64,000 nt of DNA from Aromatoleum anaerobium. GTDB lineage: Bacteria > Pseudomonadota > Gammaproteobacteria > Burkholderiales > Rhodocyclaceae. Below are positions 51,195 to 61,176 of this stretch, in pieces; position 1 is the first letter of the stretch; every line of letters starts with the position of its first letter. A program made the translations under genes and the position numbers. The stretch covers positions 1 to 64,000 of the forward strand of contig NZ_WTVG02000034.1 of NCBI RefSeq assembly GCF_012910705.2, given 5' to 3'. Below the pieces are notes generated by a model, which did no database searches, was not told the DNA's origin, and was given only the letters and a program-made list of their open reading frames with translations.

Positions 51195-52565
51195 ATGAGC
51201 ATCAGCAGCGAAAAGGCAGCACCCCGCACCAGCCAGGTCATTGCGGCCGTCATCGGCAACGCGCTGGAATGGTATGACTTCATCGTCTTCGGCTTTCTCG
51301 CCGTGGTCATTTCGCGCCTGTTCTTTCCGTCGGACAGCGAATACAGCTCGCTCTTGATGACGACCGCGACCTTCGGCGTCGGCTTTTTCATGCGCCCCGT
51401 CGGCGGCATCCTGCTCGGCATCTATGCCGACCGCAAAGGGCGCAAGGCTGCGCTGCAGCTCATCATAGGCATGATGACGGTGGCGATCGCGCTGATCGCC
51501 TTCGCCCCGCCCTACGCCGCGATCGGCATCGCCGCGCCGCTCGTGCTCGTGCTCGCGCGCCTGCTGCAGGGCTTTGCCACCGGCGGCGAGTTCGCCAGCG
51601 CGACCGCCTTCCTGATCGAGAGCGCACCGCCCAATCGCCGCGGGCTGTACGGTTCGTGGCAGATGTTCGGCCAGGGGCTGGCGGTGTTCTGCGGCGCCGG
51701 GGTCACGGCCTTGGTCACGCGCGGCCTGTCGCCCGAGGCGCTCGACGCCTGGGGCTGGCGCATCCCCTTCCTGATCGGCCTGCTGATCGGCCCGGTCGGC
51801 CTGTGGATCCGCCGCCACCTGTCGGAGACCGAGGCCTTCCTCGAAGCGCATCAGGCGCCGAAGGAAAAGCAGTCCCTCGCGCGCATGCTGCGCAATCACC
51901 TGCGCGAGGTGTTCGCGGTGATGGGCGTCTCCGTGTGCGGCACGGTCGGCTTCTACGTGATCCTGGTGTACATGCCGACTTTCGCCAACAAGCAGCTGGG
52001 TTTGCCGCTCAACGACGCCTTCACCGCCCAGGTCATCGCGGTCGCGCTGCTGACCGCCCTGATGCCGGTGTTCGGCGCGCTGTCCGACCGCATCGGACGG
52101 CGGATCATGGTCATCGCCGCAACGGCCGGGCTGCTCATCGTGCTGTATCCGCTGTTCAGCTGGGTGCATGCCGCGCCGTCCTTCGGCCGCCTCATGACCA
52201 TGCAGGTGGTGTTGTGCACGCTCCTCGCCGTGTATTTCGGGCCGATCTCCGCCGTGATGGCCGAGCAGTTCCCCGCCGGCGTGCGCTCGACGGGGCTGGC
52301 GCTGGCGTACAACGTCGCGGTGATGGTGTTCGGCGGCTTCGCGCAATTCATCGTGACCTGGTTGATCCACACCACCGGCGTGGCGATCGCTCCAGTGTTC
52401 TATGTGATGTTCGCCGCGGCCCTGGGCTTCGTGGCGGCGCTCTTCCTGACCGACCGCACGCATGTGGTGCACCTGGCGGCCGTCGATGAAGAGGTGCCGG
52501 AAATCCCGCTGCAGCGGAAAGCGGGTAATAGCTTGACGCGGCGTCTCGCGGCTCGCGGCGCGTAA
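51195..52565 (+). CDS. MHS-family (MFS) metabolite:proton symporter
   Basis: This 456-residue transporter has 12 predicted helices. The MHS/proline-betaine-type opening VIGNALEWYDFIVFGFLAVV and loop motif GIYADRKGRKAALQLIIGMM are followed by the second-half motif GALSDRIGRRIMVIAA. GGAGGAGACGAGACCC precedes ATG 51195. The family carries organic acids and betaines with protons. The neighbouring amidohydrolase suggests an N-acyl amino acid or related acid as substrate; this is inferred. It converges on jetD with a 112-bp gap (52566-52677) without clear content. Confidence 0.9.
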   Translation: MSISSEKAAPRTSQVIAAVIGNALEWYDFIVFGFLAVVISRLFFPSDSEYSSLLMTTATFGVGFFMRPVGGILLGIYADRKGRKAALQLIIGMMTVAIALIAFAPPYAAIGIAAPLVLVLARLLQGFATGGEFASATAFLIESAPPNRRGLYGSWQMFGQGLAVFCGAGVTALVTRGLSPEALDAWGWRIPFLIGLLIGPVGLWIRRHLSETEAFLEAHQAPKEKQSLARMLRNHLREVFAVMGVSVCGTVGFYVILVYMPTFANKQLGLPLNDAFTAQVIAVALLTALMPVFGALSDRIGRRIMVIAATAGLLIVLYPLFSWVHAAPSFGRLMTMQVVLCTLLAVYFGPISAVMAEQFPAGVRSTGLALAYNVAVMVFGGFAQFIVTWLIHTTGVAIAPVFYVMFAAALGFVAALFLTDRTHVVHLAAVDEEVPEIPLQRKAGNSLTRRLAARGA

Positions 52566-52677
52566 TCTCCACGGCGGCCGATCGGCTGCTTCAGCTTTCA
52601 CGGCGGGGCGGTCTCGGAGAAGCGTTCGGCACTGGTCTGCTTTCGCCAGGTTCCCGACCGGCGTTCGCAGGCGTTGC

Positions 52678-53886
52678 TCAGCGCCGCAGGTCGGCGAGCA
52701 GCGCGTCGGCCAGTGCCTCCTCGTCGATCGCCAGCCGTTCGGCAAGCATCGCGTCCGCGAGCGCGTCGTCCCACAGGGCGCCGACGGCGGCATCGTCGAG
52801 GGGGCGCCCGGGCCGCGGCGCGCCGACGACGGCCGCGCGGTAGTCGGCTGCCGAAAAGCGCCACGGCCGGGCTTCGTGTTCGCGGACCATGTGGTTGCCG
52901 ATGCGCAGGCCCGGCCAGTCGAAATCGCCGTGGTAGTGCAGCGTCGCGCCGGCGGCGCGCAATTGCGCGAGCAGGGTGCGCTGGGCCGCGGCCGGCATGC
53001 CGTCGGTGCACACCAGCGGTGCACAGCGCGGCCCCAACTGGTCGGCGGCGATCGCGAGCAGGTTCGGATTCTCGCAGACGAAGACCGGGCGGCCATCGAC
53101 GGGCCAGGCCTGCGGCGAACGTACCAGGCTGCGCAGCGAGAGATAGGCCGGTTCGCCCGGTTGGGTGCCGGTCGGCCCGGGGAGGTTGAGGGCCAGCGCC
53201 GGCCGCGCCAGCTCGTTGACCAGCACGCCGGCCGCAGCCCACAGATCCCGCGCGCGTTCGCCGTCGCCGTCGCCGTCGTTGTCGTTGGCGGCTGCGGCCT
53301 TTTGGCGCAGCGCCGTGAGGACCAGCGTGCCGACCGGGCTGCCGGCGTCGAGCGCGTGTGCATCGCCGAGCGCGGCAACGGCCAGCTGCGCGCGCGGAAT
53401 GCCCGCTGCGGGCAGCCGCCGCAACACCTGATCAGCGTCGCGGACGAGGCGGGTGCCGGCCTCGGGCCGGCTGGCGCACAGCCGCTTCAGCAGCCCGAGT
53501 CCGATGGATGTCTGGAGTGCCGAATGCAGGTCGGGGTGTTCGCAGTCCTCGACCACCCCCTGCCAGTGCGAGCGAACCCGCAGGCGTTGGGCCGCGGTGT
53601 CGATGATCGGTCCGTCGAGCTGCTCGAGGGCGTCGCGCAAGGACGGGGCGAGACCCGCACGGGCGAGCGCGGCGTCGATCTCCGCCACGTCGATCTGCAT
53701 CGATCGCACATGGCGCGCCGGGCGGCCGGCGAGCGCCGCGAGGGCTGCATGTTCGGCTTCGCTCAGCGCGCCCAGACGCAGAACACCGGCCGGTGCGCCG
53801 CGCTCATAGCGCTGGCGCAGCCGCCTGCGCAGCCCCGCAAGGGTTTCGCCGCCGAGCAGCCGTTGCAGCCGGGCATCGATCGTCAT
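52678..53886 (-). CDS. jetD: Wadjet type II JetD, TIGR02679-family TOPRIM nuclease
   Basis: This 402-residue protein has an N-terminal arm domain and a C-terminal TOPRIM part. VFVCENPNLLAIAADQLG (Glu) and then ATLHYHGDFDWPGLRIGNHM (DxD) provide the metal site for DNA cleavage. In Wadjet systems JetD cuts closed circular DNA that the JetABC SMC-like complex has extruded. It is the last of four overlapping minus-strand genes and overlaps jetC by 4 bases (ATGA). The domain and order match the type II subclass. Confidence 0.92.
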   Translation of the reverse strand: MTIDARLQRLLGGETLAGLRRRLRQRYERGAPAGVLRLGALSEAEHAALAALAGRPARHVRSMQIDVAEIDAALARAGLAPSLRDALEQLDGPIIDTAAQRLRVRSHWQGVVEDCEHPDLHSALQTSIGLGLLKRLCASRPEAGTRLVRDADQVLRRLPAAGIPRAQLAVAALGDAHALDAGSPVGTLVLTALRQKAAAANDNDGDGDGERARDLWAAAGVLVNELARPALALNLPGPTGTQPGEPAYLSLRSLVRSPQAWPVDGRPVFVCENPNLLAIAADQLGPRCAPLVCTDGMPAAAQRTLLAQLRAAGATLHYHGDFDWPGLRIGNHMVREHEARPWRFSAADYRAAVVGAPRPGRPLDDAAVGALWDDALADAMLAERLAIDEEALADALLADLRR

Positions 53887-56800
53887 TCAGGGGGAAAGCG
53901 TCGATCCGGATCGTCTTCGCGCCGCCGGGCGCGACCATCCCAGGTCCAGCGCGAGACATGCACCGCATCGACGCCTTCGCGCCGCTGCAGCTGGCAGATC
54001 GCCACGCCCGGCAGCTCCGCGTAACAGGCCCACTCACGCTCGCTGGTGATGACGAAGTCGAGGTCGAACTCGTGGATCAGGCCCATGCAGTGCGCGCGGG
54101 CGGCATCGTCGATGCCGGCGAACGCTTCGTCGAGCAGCACCAGGCGCGGAGCAAAGGCATATCCCCCCTGGCTGTAATAGCTCGACACCGCGGCGAAGAG
54201 CGGCACCGTCAGGCCCAGCGCGCGTTCGCCGCTCGAGGCCGGGCCGGACAGCGGGCGCCACTCGCCGTCCTGCCAGCGCTGCACGCGAAAGCGGTGCCAG
54301 CGCCGGTAGTCGAGCGCCTGGGCGAGCTGTTCGAGCAGGCTGCCGCCGGCCGCGTCGGCCCTCATGCGTTCGGCGGCGATGCGCTGGTGCAGCATCGCGC
54401 CGACCACCCGCCGGTCTTCGGCCGACCACAGGTCGGTGCTGGTATTGAGCAGCCGCTTGCGCGCAGCTTCGAGGCCGACCGGCGCGCCCTCGGCGCCCTC
54501 CGGCAGCGGCTGCCACAGCAGGCGGAATTTCACGCCGGTGGACGTGGGGCGCTTGTGCAGTTCCTTGTTGATCGCGTCGACCTGGCGCTCGGCCGCCTGC
54601 ATGAGCCGCTGTACTTCGGCGGCGATCTCCGCCTGCAAGTGGTTTTCGAGCAGCGTGCGCTCGCGCGCCGTCAGGAGTTCCCGGCGCTGGGCGATCTCGG
54701 CATCGAGTCGGGCGGTGAGCTGGTCGGGGCGCTGCGGGCGGTTCTGATAGACGACGCTGACGACCATGCCGTAGTCGCTGGTGTCGGCCTGCGCCTGCTG
54801 GCCGAGCGCGGTCAGCGCGCGACCGAGTTCGCTGTAATCGTGCGAGATCTGGCTCTGGATGCGCGTCCACGCGTCGTCGTCGTCTGCCACGTGCGCGAGC
54901 GCTTGCTCGGTGCGGCGGGCAAGGTTGAGCGCCGGCTCGATCGTCCACGGCGTACCCGGGCCGGGCAGCTCGGCATCGGGCAGCGCGGCGGACAGCAAGC
55001 CGGTGGCGGCGAAGCCCTGCAGCTGTGCGATGGCGCGTTGGCGTGCATCGGCGCGTTCCTGCAAGGTGGCGTCGGCGTCCTGCATCTTCTGCTCGCCGCG
55101 GGCGCGCGCTTCGCCGGCCGCGCGCCAGGCCTCGAAGGCGGCTTTGGACTGGCGCTCGCCGTCGGTCACGGCGTTGCGCGCCTCCCGCAGGCGCTGGTGC
55201 AGTTCGTCGACCTGGGCGCCGATCGATTCGCGCAAGGTGGCGAGCCGAACCTGCGCGTCGTCGCTCTGCAGGCGGCGCTCGGCGACCTGCTCGGCGCGCT
55301 GGCGCGCGTCGGCCTCGGCTTCGTGGCTGCGCGCCTGCTGCTGCGCCAGTTCGCTCGCCGCCAGCCGCAATTCGTGCGCCGCCTGGACGAGCATGTGCAG
55401 CATTTCGTTGAAGTGCATGAGGGCGACGCCGACGGCGTCCAGCGCCGCGGCAGTCGTCGGCAGGTGCAGGTCCGTCGCATCCGCCGCCAGCGCATCGCGG
55501 CGGCTTTGCAAGGCATCGTTGGCTGTGCGCAACTGTCGTTCGGCCTCGTCGAGCCGGCTGCGGGCGGCCTGGAACTCGCGTTCGCGGGCGGCGGCATCGG
55601 CGTGCGCGGCGCGCAGGGCGTCGTCGGACGGTGCGCACTGCCATTCGGCGGCCGCCCGGGTCTGGCGCTGCGTGAGCGTGGTGAGGTCGAGGTCGATCGC
55701 CCGCAATGCCTCGGCGATCGCCTGCCGGCGCTGCGCGATCTCGGCGAGTCGCCGGGTGCGGGCCGCGGCGCGGGCGGCGTAGCCAATGTAGGCGGCCTGG
55801 GGCTTGTGCCAGGCCCCGGCCAGTGCGCCGAGGCGAAAGCGGCCGTCGGGCGCGACCCAGCCTTCGGCCCGGCCGTCGTCTTCGGCGGTGCAGGCGATGC
55901 CTTCGAGCAGGCGTGTCAGCAGCGCGGCATCGACGTCGGCGGGCTCGGCGCCGGCGGCCGGGGCCAGCCACGCGGCGAGCGAGGCGCCCTGGCACGGCCG
56001 TTTGAGCCACTGGGTGTCGTGCAGCGGCGCGCCGCCGGCAGGCTGCAGCCGGCCGTCGGGTGCGACCCAGGCGTCGAGCAGGCCCGCCGCTTCGAGCGCG
56101 GCTTCGAGACCGGCCCGCTCGGGCGCGCCGACGTGCGCGCGAAAATCGACCAGCTGCCACAGCGGCGCGCCGGCGCGCTGCGTTCGTGCGTCGGCAGCAC
56201 GGGTAGGCGGCATTGGTGGTGCGGCATCCTCGCCCTGCAGCAGCCGTTCGCGCTCGGCATCCAGCGCGAGCTGTTCATCGACCAGTGTCTGCTGCGCGGC
56301 AAGGTGGCTGGCGCGCAGTTGTGCCAGCACGTCGGCGGCGCGCTGCTGCGCCTGCAGCAAGACGGCGCGGGCCGGGTTGTCGCCTTGCAGGCTGCCGACC
56401 CACAGCGTCAGGGCGGGCAAGGGCGGCTCATCGATGTGCAACTCCGCCAGACTCGCGAAGTGCTCCTGCCAGGCCGCGATCAGGCGCTTGCCTTCGGTCT
56501 CGACGGTGGCGTCGGCGGCGCTGCGGCGGGCCGCGGCGGCTTCAGTTTCGTCCAGGCGTTCGTCACGGGCCTGTTGCCGGCCTGTGTGCGCCGCCTCGGC
56601 CTGCGTCACGTCGCCGACGCGGCGCTGCACCAGCGCGAGCTGTTCGCGCCGCGTCGCCGTCGCGTGGCGCAGATCGTTGCGGGCGGTGTCGAAGGGCAGG
56701 GGGTCGAGCGTCGCCACCTCGGCCGCCGGCAGCGCCGCGAGCGGATTGAGCTGCCACGGCTCGCCGATGCCGCTCGCCCGTGCTGCGGTGGCGGCCTCTT

Positions 56801-58052
56801 CGCGTGCCGCGGCGAGGGATCCTTCGGCCAGCGTCCGGCGTGCGTCGCGTTCCTGCAGCGCGCGGCATTCGCGCTCGAAGCGGGCCGCGGCCTCATCGGC
56901 CATGCGCGTCGCGGTGGCGAGGTCGGCGGTGCGTGCCTGGGCGTCGCGTTCGGCCTGGGCGAGGCGATTCGCGTCCTTCATCGCCGGGTCGGACTGCAAC
57001 TGCTCGAGCCGGGTGCGCCCGGCCTGCAGGGCGGCGTCGGCGGCCTCGGCGCGGCTCTTCGCCTCGCGCTCGGCGTCCTGCGCGGCCTGCCAGGCCGTGC
57101 GCGCTTCGTTGAGGGCACGGCTGGCGCCGTCGTAGCCGGTTTGCGCGCTGCGCAGGGCACGGGACTGACGCCGCGCGTTGGTTGCGGCATAACGCTGGTA
57201 GCGCTGGTTGAACGTCCCGACCGCCTTCGCCAGGAGTTCGTAATCCTGCAACTCGCGGCGATATTCCTCGAGCTGGTTCAGCGCGTCGGCGACGTCGGTC
57301 AGCAGGTCGGCCGACATCGGCGGCAGCGCCTCGGTCAGCGCATCGGAGAGGTTGCCTTCGTCGGGCTTCTTGGAAAGCTGCGGCTGGCGCAACTGGACCA
57401 GCGTGTCCATCAAGGCCGCATAGCGCGCGGCCCCCAACTGGAACAGCCGCTCGTCGACGGCGCGGCGGTACGCGGTAGCCGTATCGAACACCTGGCCGTG
57501 GTCCTGCAACGCCTCCCGCAGGCGCTCTCTGGTGAGCACGTGGCGCGCCGGACTGGTGAGCCACAGATCCTGGCCGAGGCGCCGCGCCTCCAGCACGAAG
57601 AACCACGCCTCCACCTGCGCCCGCGCGGCGGCCGCCGACAGGCCGCAGCCGAGGCTCAGGTAGGCGGGCTGGCCGTCTTCGGCGATCCGACCGAACTCGA
57701 TCCATGCGTAGCCGATGCGCCTGTCGAGCTTGCCGAGCAGCAGGTTCCACGCCATTTTCTTGCCGGCATCGCCGTCGGGCTCGATGCGCGAGGGTTTCAA
57801 CTGCGCATCGAACAGGAACGGCAGGGTCAGCGACAGCACCTTCGACTTGCCGGTGCCGTTGTTGCCGCGCAGCAGCAGGTGGCCGTCGCGGAACCAGAAT
57901 TCCTCGCTGTCGTAGTGAAAGAGCTCGACGAGGCCGAGTCGCAGCGGTTGCCAGCGGGCCAGCGTCGGCACCGGCAGTGCCGGGCGGGCGCCGGCGACCG
58001 GGAGAGCGGGCGGAAGGTCGATCAGGGTATCCGGAGTATTCAAGGGGCACAT
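53883..58052 (-). CDS. jetC: Wadjet type II JetC, TIGR02680-family SMC-like ATPase
   Basis: This ~1389-residue MukB/SbcC-like protein has Walker A GNNGTGKS at 63-70 near the N-terminus, long Arg/Ala/Glu-rich coiled coils through about 250-1150, and a C-terminal SSGERALGLTVPLFAAVSSY signature. Walker B RLVLLDEAFAGIDDAARA and an SEREW end follow. It is the DNA-translocating motor that recognises plasmid-sized circles. ATG 58052 directly follows the jetB stop; longer N-termini read low-quality Pro-rich sequence. A large opposite-strand frame of 1434 codons is an artefact of codon bias. Confidence 0.93.
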   Translation of the reverse strand: MCPLNTPDTLIDLPPALPVAGARPALPVPTLARWQPLRLGLVELFHYDSEEFWFRDGHLLLRGNNGTGKSKVLSLTLPFLFDAQLKPSRIEPDGDAGKKMAWNLLLGKLDRRIGYAWIEFGRIAEDGQPAYLSLGCGLSAAAARAQVEAWFFVLEARRLGQDLWLTSPARHVLTRERLREALQDHGQVFDTATAYRRAVDERLFQLGAARYAALMDTLVQLRQPQLSKKPDEGNLSDALTEALPPMSADLLTDVADALNQLEEYRRELQDYELLAKAVGTFNQRYQRYAATNARRQSRALRSAQTGYDGASRALNEARTAWQAAQDAEREAKSRAEAADAALQAGRTRLEQLQSDPAMKDANRLAQAERDAQARTADLATATRMADEAAARFERECRALQERDARRTLAEGSLAAAREEAATAARASGIGEPWQLNPLAALPAAEVATLDPLPFDTARNDLRHATATRREQLALVQRRVGDVTQAEAAHTGRQQARDERLDETEAAAARRSAADATVETEGKRLIAAWQEHFASLAELHIDEPPLPALTLWVGSLQGDNPARAVLLQAQQRAADVLAQLRASHLAAQQTLVDEQLALDAERERLLQGEDAAPPMPPTRAADARTQRAGAPLWQLVDFRAHVGAPERAGLEAALEAAGLLDAWVAPDGRLQPAGGAPLHDTQWLKRPCQGASLAAWLAPAAGAEPADVDAALLTRLLEGIACTAEDDGRAEGWVAPDGRFRLGALAGAWHKPQAAYIGYAARAAARTRRLAEIAQRRQAIAEALRAIDLDLTTLTQRQTRAAAEWQCAPSDDALRAAHADAAAREREFQAARSRLDEAERQLRTANDALQSRRDALAADATDLHLPTTAAALDAVGVALMHFNEMLHMLVQAAHELRLAASELAQQQARSHEAEADARQRAEQVAERRLQSDDAQVRLATLRESIGAQVDELHQRLREARNAVTDGERQSKAAFEAWRAAGEARARGEQKMQDADATLQERADARQRAIAQLQGFAATGLLSAALPDAELPGPGTPWTIEPALNLARRTEQALAHVADDDDAWTRIQSQISHDYSELGRALTALGQQAQADTSDYGMVVSVVYQNRPQRPDQLTARLDAEIAQRRELLTARERTLLENHLQAEIAAEVQRLMQAAERQVDAINKELHKRPTSTGVKFRLLWQPLPEGAEGAPVGLEAARKRLLNTSTDLWSAEDRRVVGAMLHQRIAAERMRADAAGGSLLEQLAQALDYRRWHRFRVQRWQDGEWRPLSGPASSGERALGLTVPLFAAVSSYYSQGGYAFAPRLVLLDEAFAGIDDAARAHCMGLIHEFDLDFVITSEREWACYAELPGVAICQLQRREGVDAVHVSRWTWDGRARRREDDPDRRFPPE

Positions 58053-58053
58053 C

Positions 58054-59301
58054 TCAATCGAATAGGTTGGCGGTGGCGGCGGGTGCTGCCGGCTTGAGCT
58101 CGGCTTCGCCGACCGCAAAACGCGCCAGCGCCGGCAGCGTTCGCACCCGGGTGCCGTCGCGCGTCACCAACTGGAGGCGCTGCAGGCGTTCGAGCGCCGT
58201 TACCGCCAGCTCGTGCTCGGAGCCGGCTTCGCGGGCCGACTTGCGCCAGAAGCTGCCGAAGCGTTGGCGCGCAGCGGCGATGAACGCGGCGACGTCGGCC
58301 TCGCTCACGCTGCTGGCCGCGCGGGCGCTCAGGAACTCTGCGACCAGCAGCGTGACGTGCGCTTCGGTGCCTTCGGCCGGCATCGCGACGTCGGTCAGTT
58401 CGCCGTCCTCGTCGGCCAGCGCGAGACCTTCCGCACGCTGTTCGGCGACCAGCCCGGTGGCTTCGCACAGGCGGGCGGCCATCGTGCCGCGCTGGTTCAT
58501 GAAGTAGGCGCGCAGTTCGGCATCGAGGCGGTCGAAGTAGATCACCGGGTCGTCGAGCAGCCGGCGCGCGAGGTGATGGCGCAGCGCCGTGCGCCGGCCT
58601 TCGTCGCTGTCGGGAACGTGTTCTGCGACCAGCGCGGCGAGCCGCGCTTCGAGGGTCGTCGGCGCTTCGTCCGCAGGCCAGGTGGACGGCCCGCGCGACG
58701 CCGCGAGCACATTCGAGAGGACTCGCCGCTGGACGTCGTAGAGGGCGTCGTGCAAGGCGTCCGACCCTTCCGCGCCGCCGCGCACGAAGCCCTCTTCATC
58801 ACCGGCCACGCGCTGCAGTACGCCGAGTTCGAGCAGCGTGCGGCAGACTGCGACCAGTTCGCGCCGCTCGTGCTGCGCCTGGAGGGTGAACGTGAAGCCG
58901 AGCGCGGCCAGCGCCGGGTCGGCCGCCAGCGCGAGCAGCCGGTCGCCGAGGACCCGTAGCGTGATCTGCGGATCGGCCCGCTCCAGCGCCGCGCAGGCCA
59001 GGCACAGCAATACGTAGCGGCGGCGCTCGTAGCCGGGCAGCCCGCGCGTCGCGTCGTCGAGATCGGCCGGGCGCTTGTACAGGCGCGCCGCATCGCGTTC
59101 GATGTGCAGGGGCCAGCCGGTTTCGCGCGCGAACCACTCGCGCAGCGCGTCGGCATGACGGCGCACGGCGGCGAACCCGGCCTGCGCGGGGGTCATCAGC
59201 GGCGTCATCAGCAGGGCTCGCAGCGCGCCGGTAAACTCCTCGCGCTGGTGGCGGGCCTGCTGTTCGCCGATCGCGGCGCTGTCGAATTTCATCAGCGTCA
59301 T
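58054..59301 (-). CDS. jetB: Wadjet type II JetB, TIGR02678-family kite-like subunit
   Basis: This 415-residue winged-helix-rich protein has GYERRRYVLLCLACAALERA and RTLLELGVLQRVAGDEEGFV, the recognisable core of TIGR02678/DUF2398 proteins. In type I Wadjet the corresponding subunit bridges the kleisin and SMC heads. Its ATG overlaps the jetA stop (ATGA), and its stop directly precedes the jetC start. Function is assigned by gene order and family. Confidence 0.9.
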   Translation of the reverse strand: MTLMKFDSAAIGEQQARHQREEFTGALRALLMTPLMTPAQAGFAAVRRHADALREWFARETGWPLHIERDAARLYKRPADLDDATRGLPGYERRRYVLLCLACAALERADPQITLRVLGDRLLALAADPALAALGFTFTLQAQHERRELVAVCRTLLELGVLQRVAGDEEGFVRGGAEGSDALHDALYDVQRRVLSNVLAASRGPSTWPADEAPTTLEARLAALVAEHVPDSDEGRRTALRHHLARRLLDDPVIYFDRLDAELRAYFMNQRGTMAARLCEATGLVAEQRAEGLALADEDGELTDVAMPAEGTEAHVTLLVAEFLSARAASSVSEADVAAFIAAARQRFGSFWRKSAREAGSEHELAVTALERLQRLQLVTRDGTRVRTLPALARFAVGEAELKPAAPAATANLFD

Positions 59302-60809
59302 GGCGTAGCGGTGATCGTGATGTGGTGGTCGCGGCCGGCGAACACGCCGGCATCGGTGACCACTTCGGCATGCGACTGCGCACCCATCGGCTCGAGGCGA
59401 ATGTGCAGCAGCCCGTCGCCGGTCTGGCGCTCGACCACGTCGTCGGGCGAGGCTTGCACGGTCAGGGCCTCGCCGAGCAGGCTCAGCAACAGCGCAAAGG
59501 CGTGCGGATCGAGCCGCCCGATCTCGGACAGGCGCGTCCTGCGCCCCGTGGCCAGGCGTTCGCGAGCGGCTTCGACCTGCCGGTGCTCTTCATCCAATTG
59601 GCGGGCGAGCAGGGCGCGTTCCTCGTTGCGCTCGCGCACCTTGGGCAGCGGCCCGCGCGGGGCGGCCTCGCCGTACTCGCGCAGGCGCGGATGAATGCGC
59701 AGCGGCGGCGCCTCGGCCCACGGCGTGGTAGCAGGCAGCTCGATGCCGGCGCCCGGCTTCAGCGAGAAATGCCGCGCCGGGTTGAGGGCGAACGCGGCGC
59801 GGCCCAGGCGGTGCGCCTCGTCATCGTTGGCGCACGCGGCGAACCAGCCGGCCAGCACGCGGAAGTCGGCCGAACGATCGCTGCGCCCGCTGCGCCGCTC
59901 GTTGAGCGCCGCGACCGCCGCGAGCAGCTGCGGAATCGCTGCCCGCGCCTTCGAGCGCAGCACTTCGGCCTGCGGCGGTTCATGCTGCGTGCTGACGAAC
60001 CAGCCGCGCAGGCCCTTCCAGCGTTCGCGCCAGGCTTCGTGGCGCTGCGCGAGCGCGTCGGCCTGCGCCAGCGAATCGCCGGGCGCCGCGTCGCGCGCTT
60101 CGCGTTGTGCGGCCGCCCACAGCAGCGGATCGATCCGCGGGTGGAGCAAGGCGATGTGCTGCGCGATCTCGCCGGAGCGCCCGACCAGGTCGCCGATGAA
60201 ACGTTCGAGGTAGTCGATCAGCCGCTTCTTGTAGGCCACCACCGCGGTGGCATCGGCTTGCTGGAGTTCGATGCTGCGTGCCATGCCCGCCATGAAGGCC
60301 TGGGCGTTGTCGGCCAGGCTCTCGAACACACGCACCAGGTCGCGCAGCGTTTCGTGCACCTTCGCCGCATCGGGCGTCGGCGAGTCGGCGAGTGCGAGCA
60401 AGGTCTTCAGCCGGCTGGCGATGTCTTCGAGCGCGATGGTCTGCAACTCGGCCCGCCGGCCGAGCGCCCTGGCGAAGGCCGCGAGTGCCGTCTCGACTGC
60501 CTCCCCACCATGCGAGAGCCGGTAGAGGAAGCGGGCCCGGTAGAAGTCGCCGATGCTCGCGACGCGTGCCGTGTCGGGTTGGGCTTCGAGGTTGCCCCAC
60601 TCGACGAGCTGGGCGAGCGCGGCCTGCACCTCTTCAAGCTTCGGCACGCCGTCGGTCCACCGGGCCTCGGCCAGCACCTCGTCAGGCCGCATATGCAGGC
60701 GGAACTGGCGCTTCGCTGCAGCAAAGCTGTTCATGATGCTGCGGTAGACGCTGGCCTTCTCGGCGCTGACGTGTCGGAACAGCTCGGCCGGTGTGTTCGC
60801 AGACGGCAT
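59298..60809 (-). CDS. jetA: Wadjet type II JetA, TIGR02677-family kleisin-like subunit
   Basis: This 503-residue protein opens FRHVSAEKASVYRSIMNSFA, typical of TIGR02677/DUF2397, with a largely helical body and a C-terminal LRPDEV-like winged domain. It is the kleisin-like subunit of Wadjet. It is the first gene of the minus-strand jetABCD operon, and its start faces the BrnT gene across an 88-bp shared promoter region. The four-gene set is complete and ordered A-B-C-D. Confidence 0.9.
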   Translation of the reverse strand: MPSANTPAELFRHVSAEKASVYRSIMNSFAAAKRQFRLHMRPDEVLAEARWTDGVPKLEEVQAALAQLVEWGNLEAQPDTARVASIGDFYRARFLYRLSHGGEAVETALAAFARALGRRAELQTIALEDIASRLKTLLALADSPTPDAAKVHETLRDLVRVFESLADNAQAFMAGMARSIELQQADATAVVAYKKRLIDYLERFIGDLVGRSGEIAQHIALLHPRIDPLLWAAAQREARDAAPGDSLAQADALAQRHEAWRERWKGLRGWFVSTQHEPPQAEVLRSKARAAIPQLLAAVAALNERRSGRSDRSADFRVLAGWFAACANDDEAHRLGRAAFALNPARHFSLKPGAGIELPATTPWAEAPPLRIHPRLREYGEAAPRGPLPKVRERNEERALLARQLDEEHRQVEAARERLATGRRTRLSEIGRLDPHAFALLLSLLGEALTVQASPDDVVERQTGDGLLHIRLEPMGAQSHAEVVTDAGVFAGRDHHITITATP

Positions 60810-60897
60810 GGACTGGATTCTGGGAGTTCTGGCCGCCCGATGTTGGCAACAATGCGAGCGATTGTCGAGTATTTCCGTGCTTGTTCTTGGTAGGCCA

Positions 60898-61176
60898 ATG
60901 AACTACATTGATCCCATGGATTTTGAATGGGATGAGGCGAAGAGCGAAGCGTGCTTTCAGGGGCGCGGATTTGATTTCGCCTACGCGGTCAGAGCGTTTT
61001 TCGATCCCAATCGGCTCATTCGGGCCGACTCCCGTTATAGCTACGGCGAAGAGCGCTATCAGCTGATGGGCAGGATCGAGCACAGGCTGTTTGTGGTCAT
61101 CTACACGCCGAGAAACACGGCGATGCGCATCATCTCGGCACGCAAAAGCCAACCAGAGAGAGGTCAAGCATTATGA
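60898..61176 (+). CDS. BrnT-family ribonuclease toxin
   Basis: This 92-residue protein has the DUF497/BrnT core MDFEWDEAKSEACFQGRGFD, then ERYQLMGRIEHRLFVVIYT and MRIISARKSQPER. The conserved terminal R-I-I-S-A-R is present. BrnT has a RelE-like fold and cuts RNA. The downstream gene overlaps as ATGA and encodes an XRE protein rather than the usual BrnA ribbon-helix-helix antitoxin. ATG 60898 was chosen; ATG 60916 is an alternative giving 86 residues. Confidence 0.86.
   Translation: MNYIDPMDFEWDEAKSEACFQGRGFDFAYAVRAFFDPNRLIRADSRYSYGEERYQLMGRIEHRLFVVIYTPRNTAMRIISARKSQPERGQAL

Noticed and set aside
53793-58097. A 1434-codon open frame on the + strand opposite jetC
   Set aside because: It is the mirror of a GC-rich, Ala/Arg-rich coding strand; no family is recognisable, and the minus strand has a complete SMC-like protein with conserved motifs.
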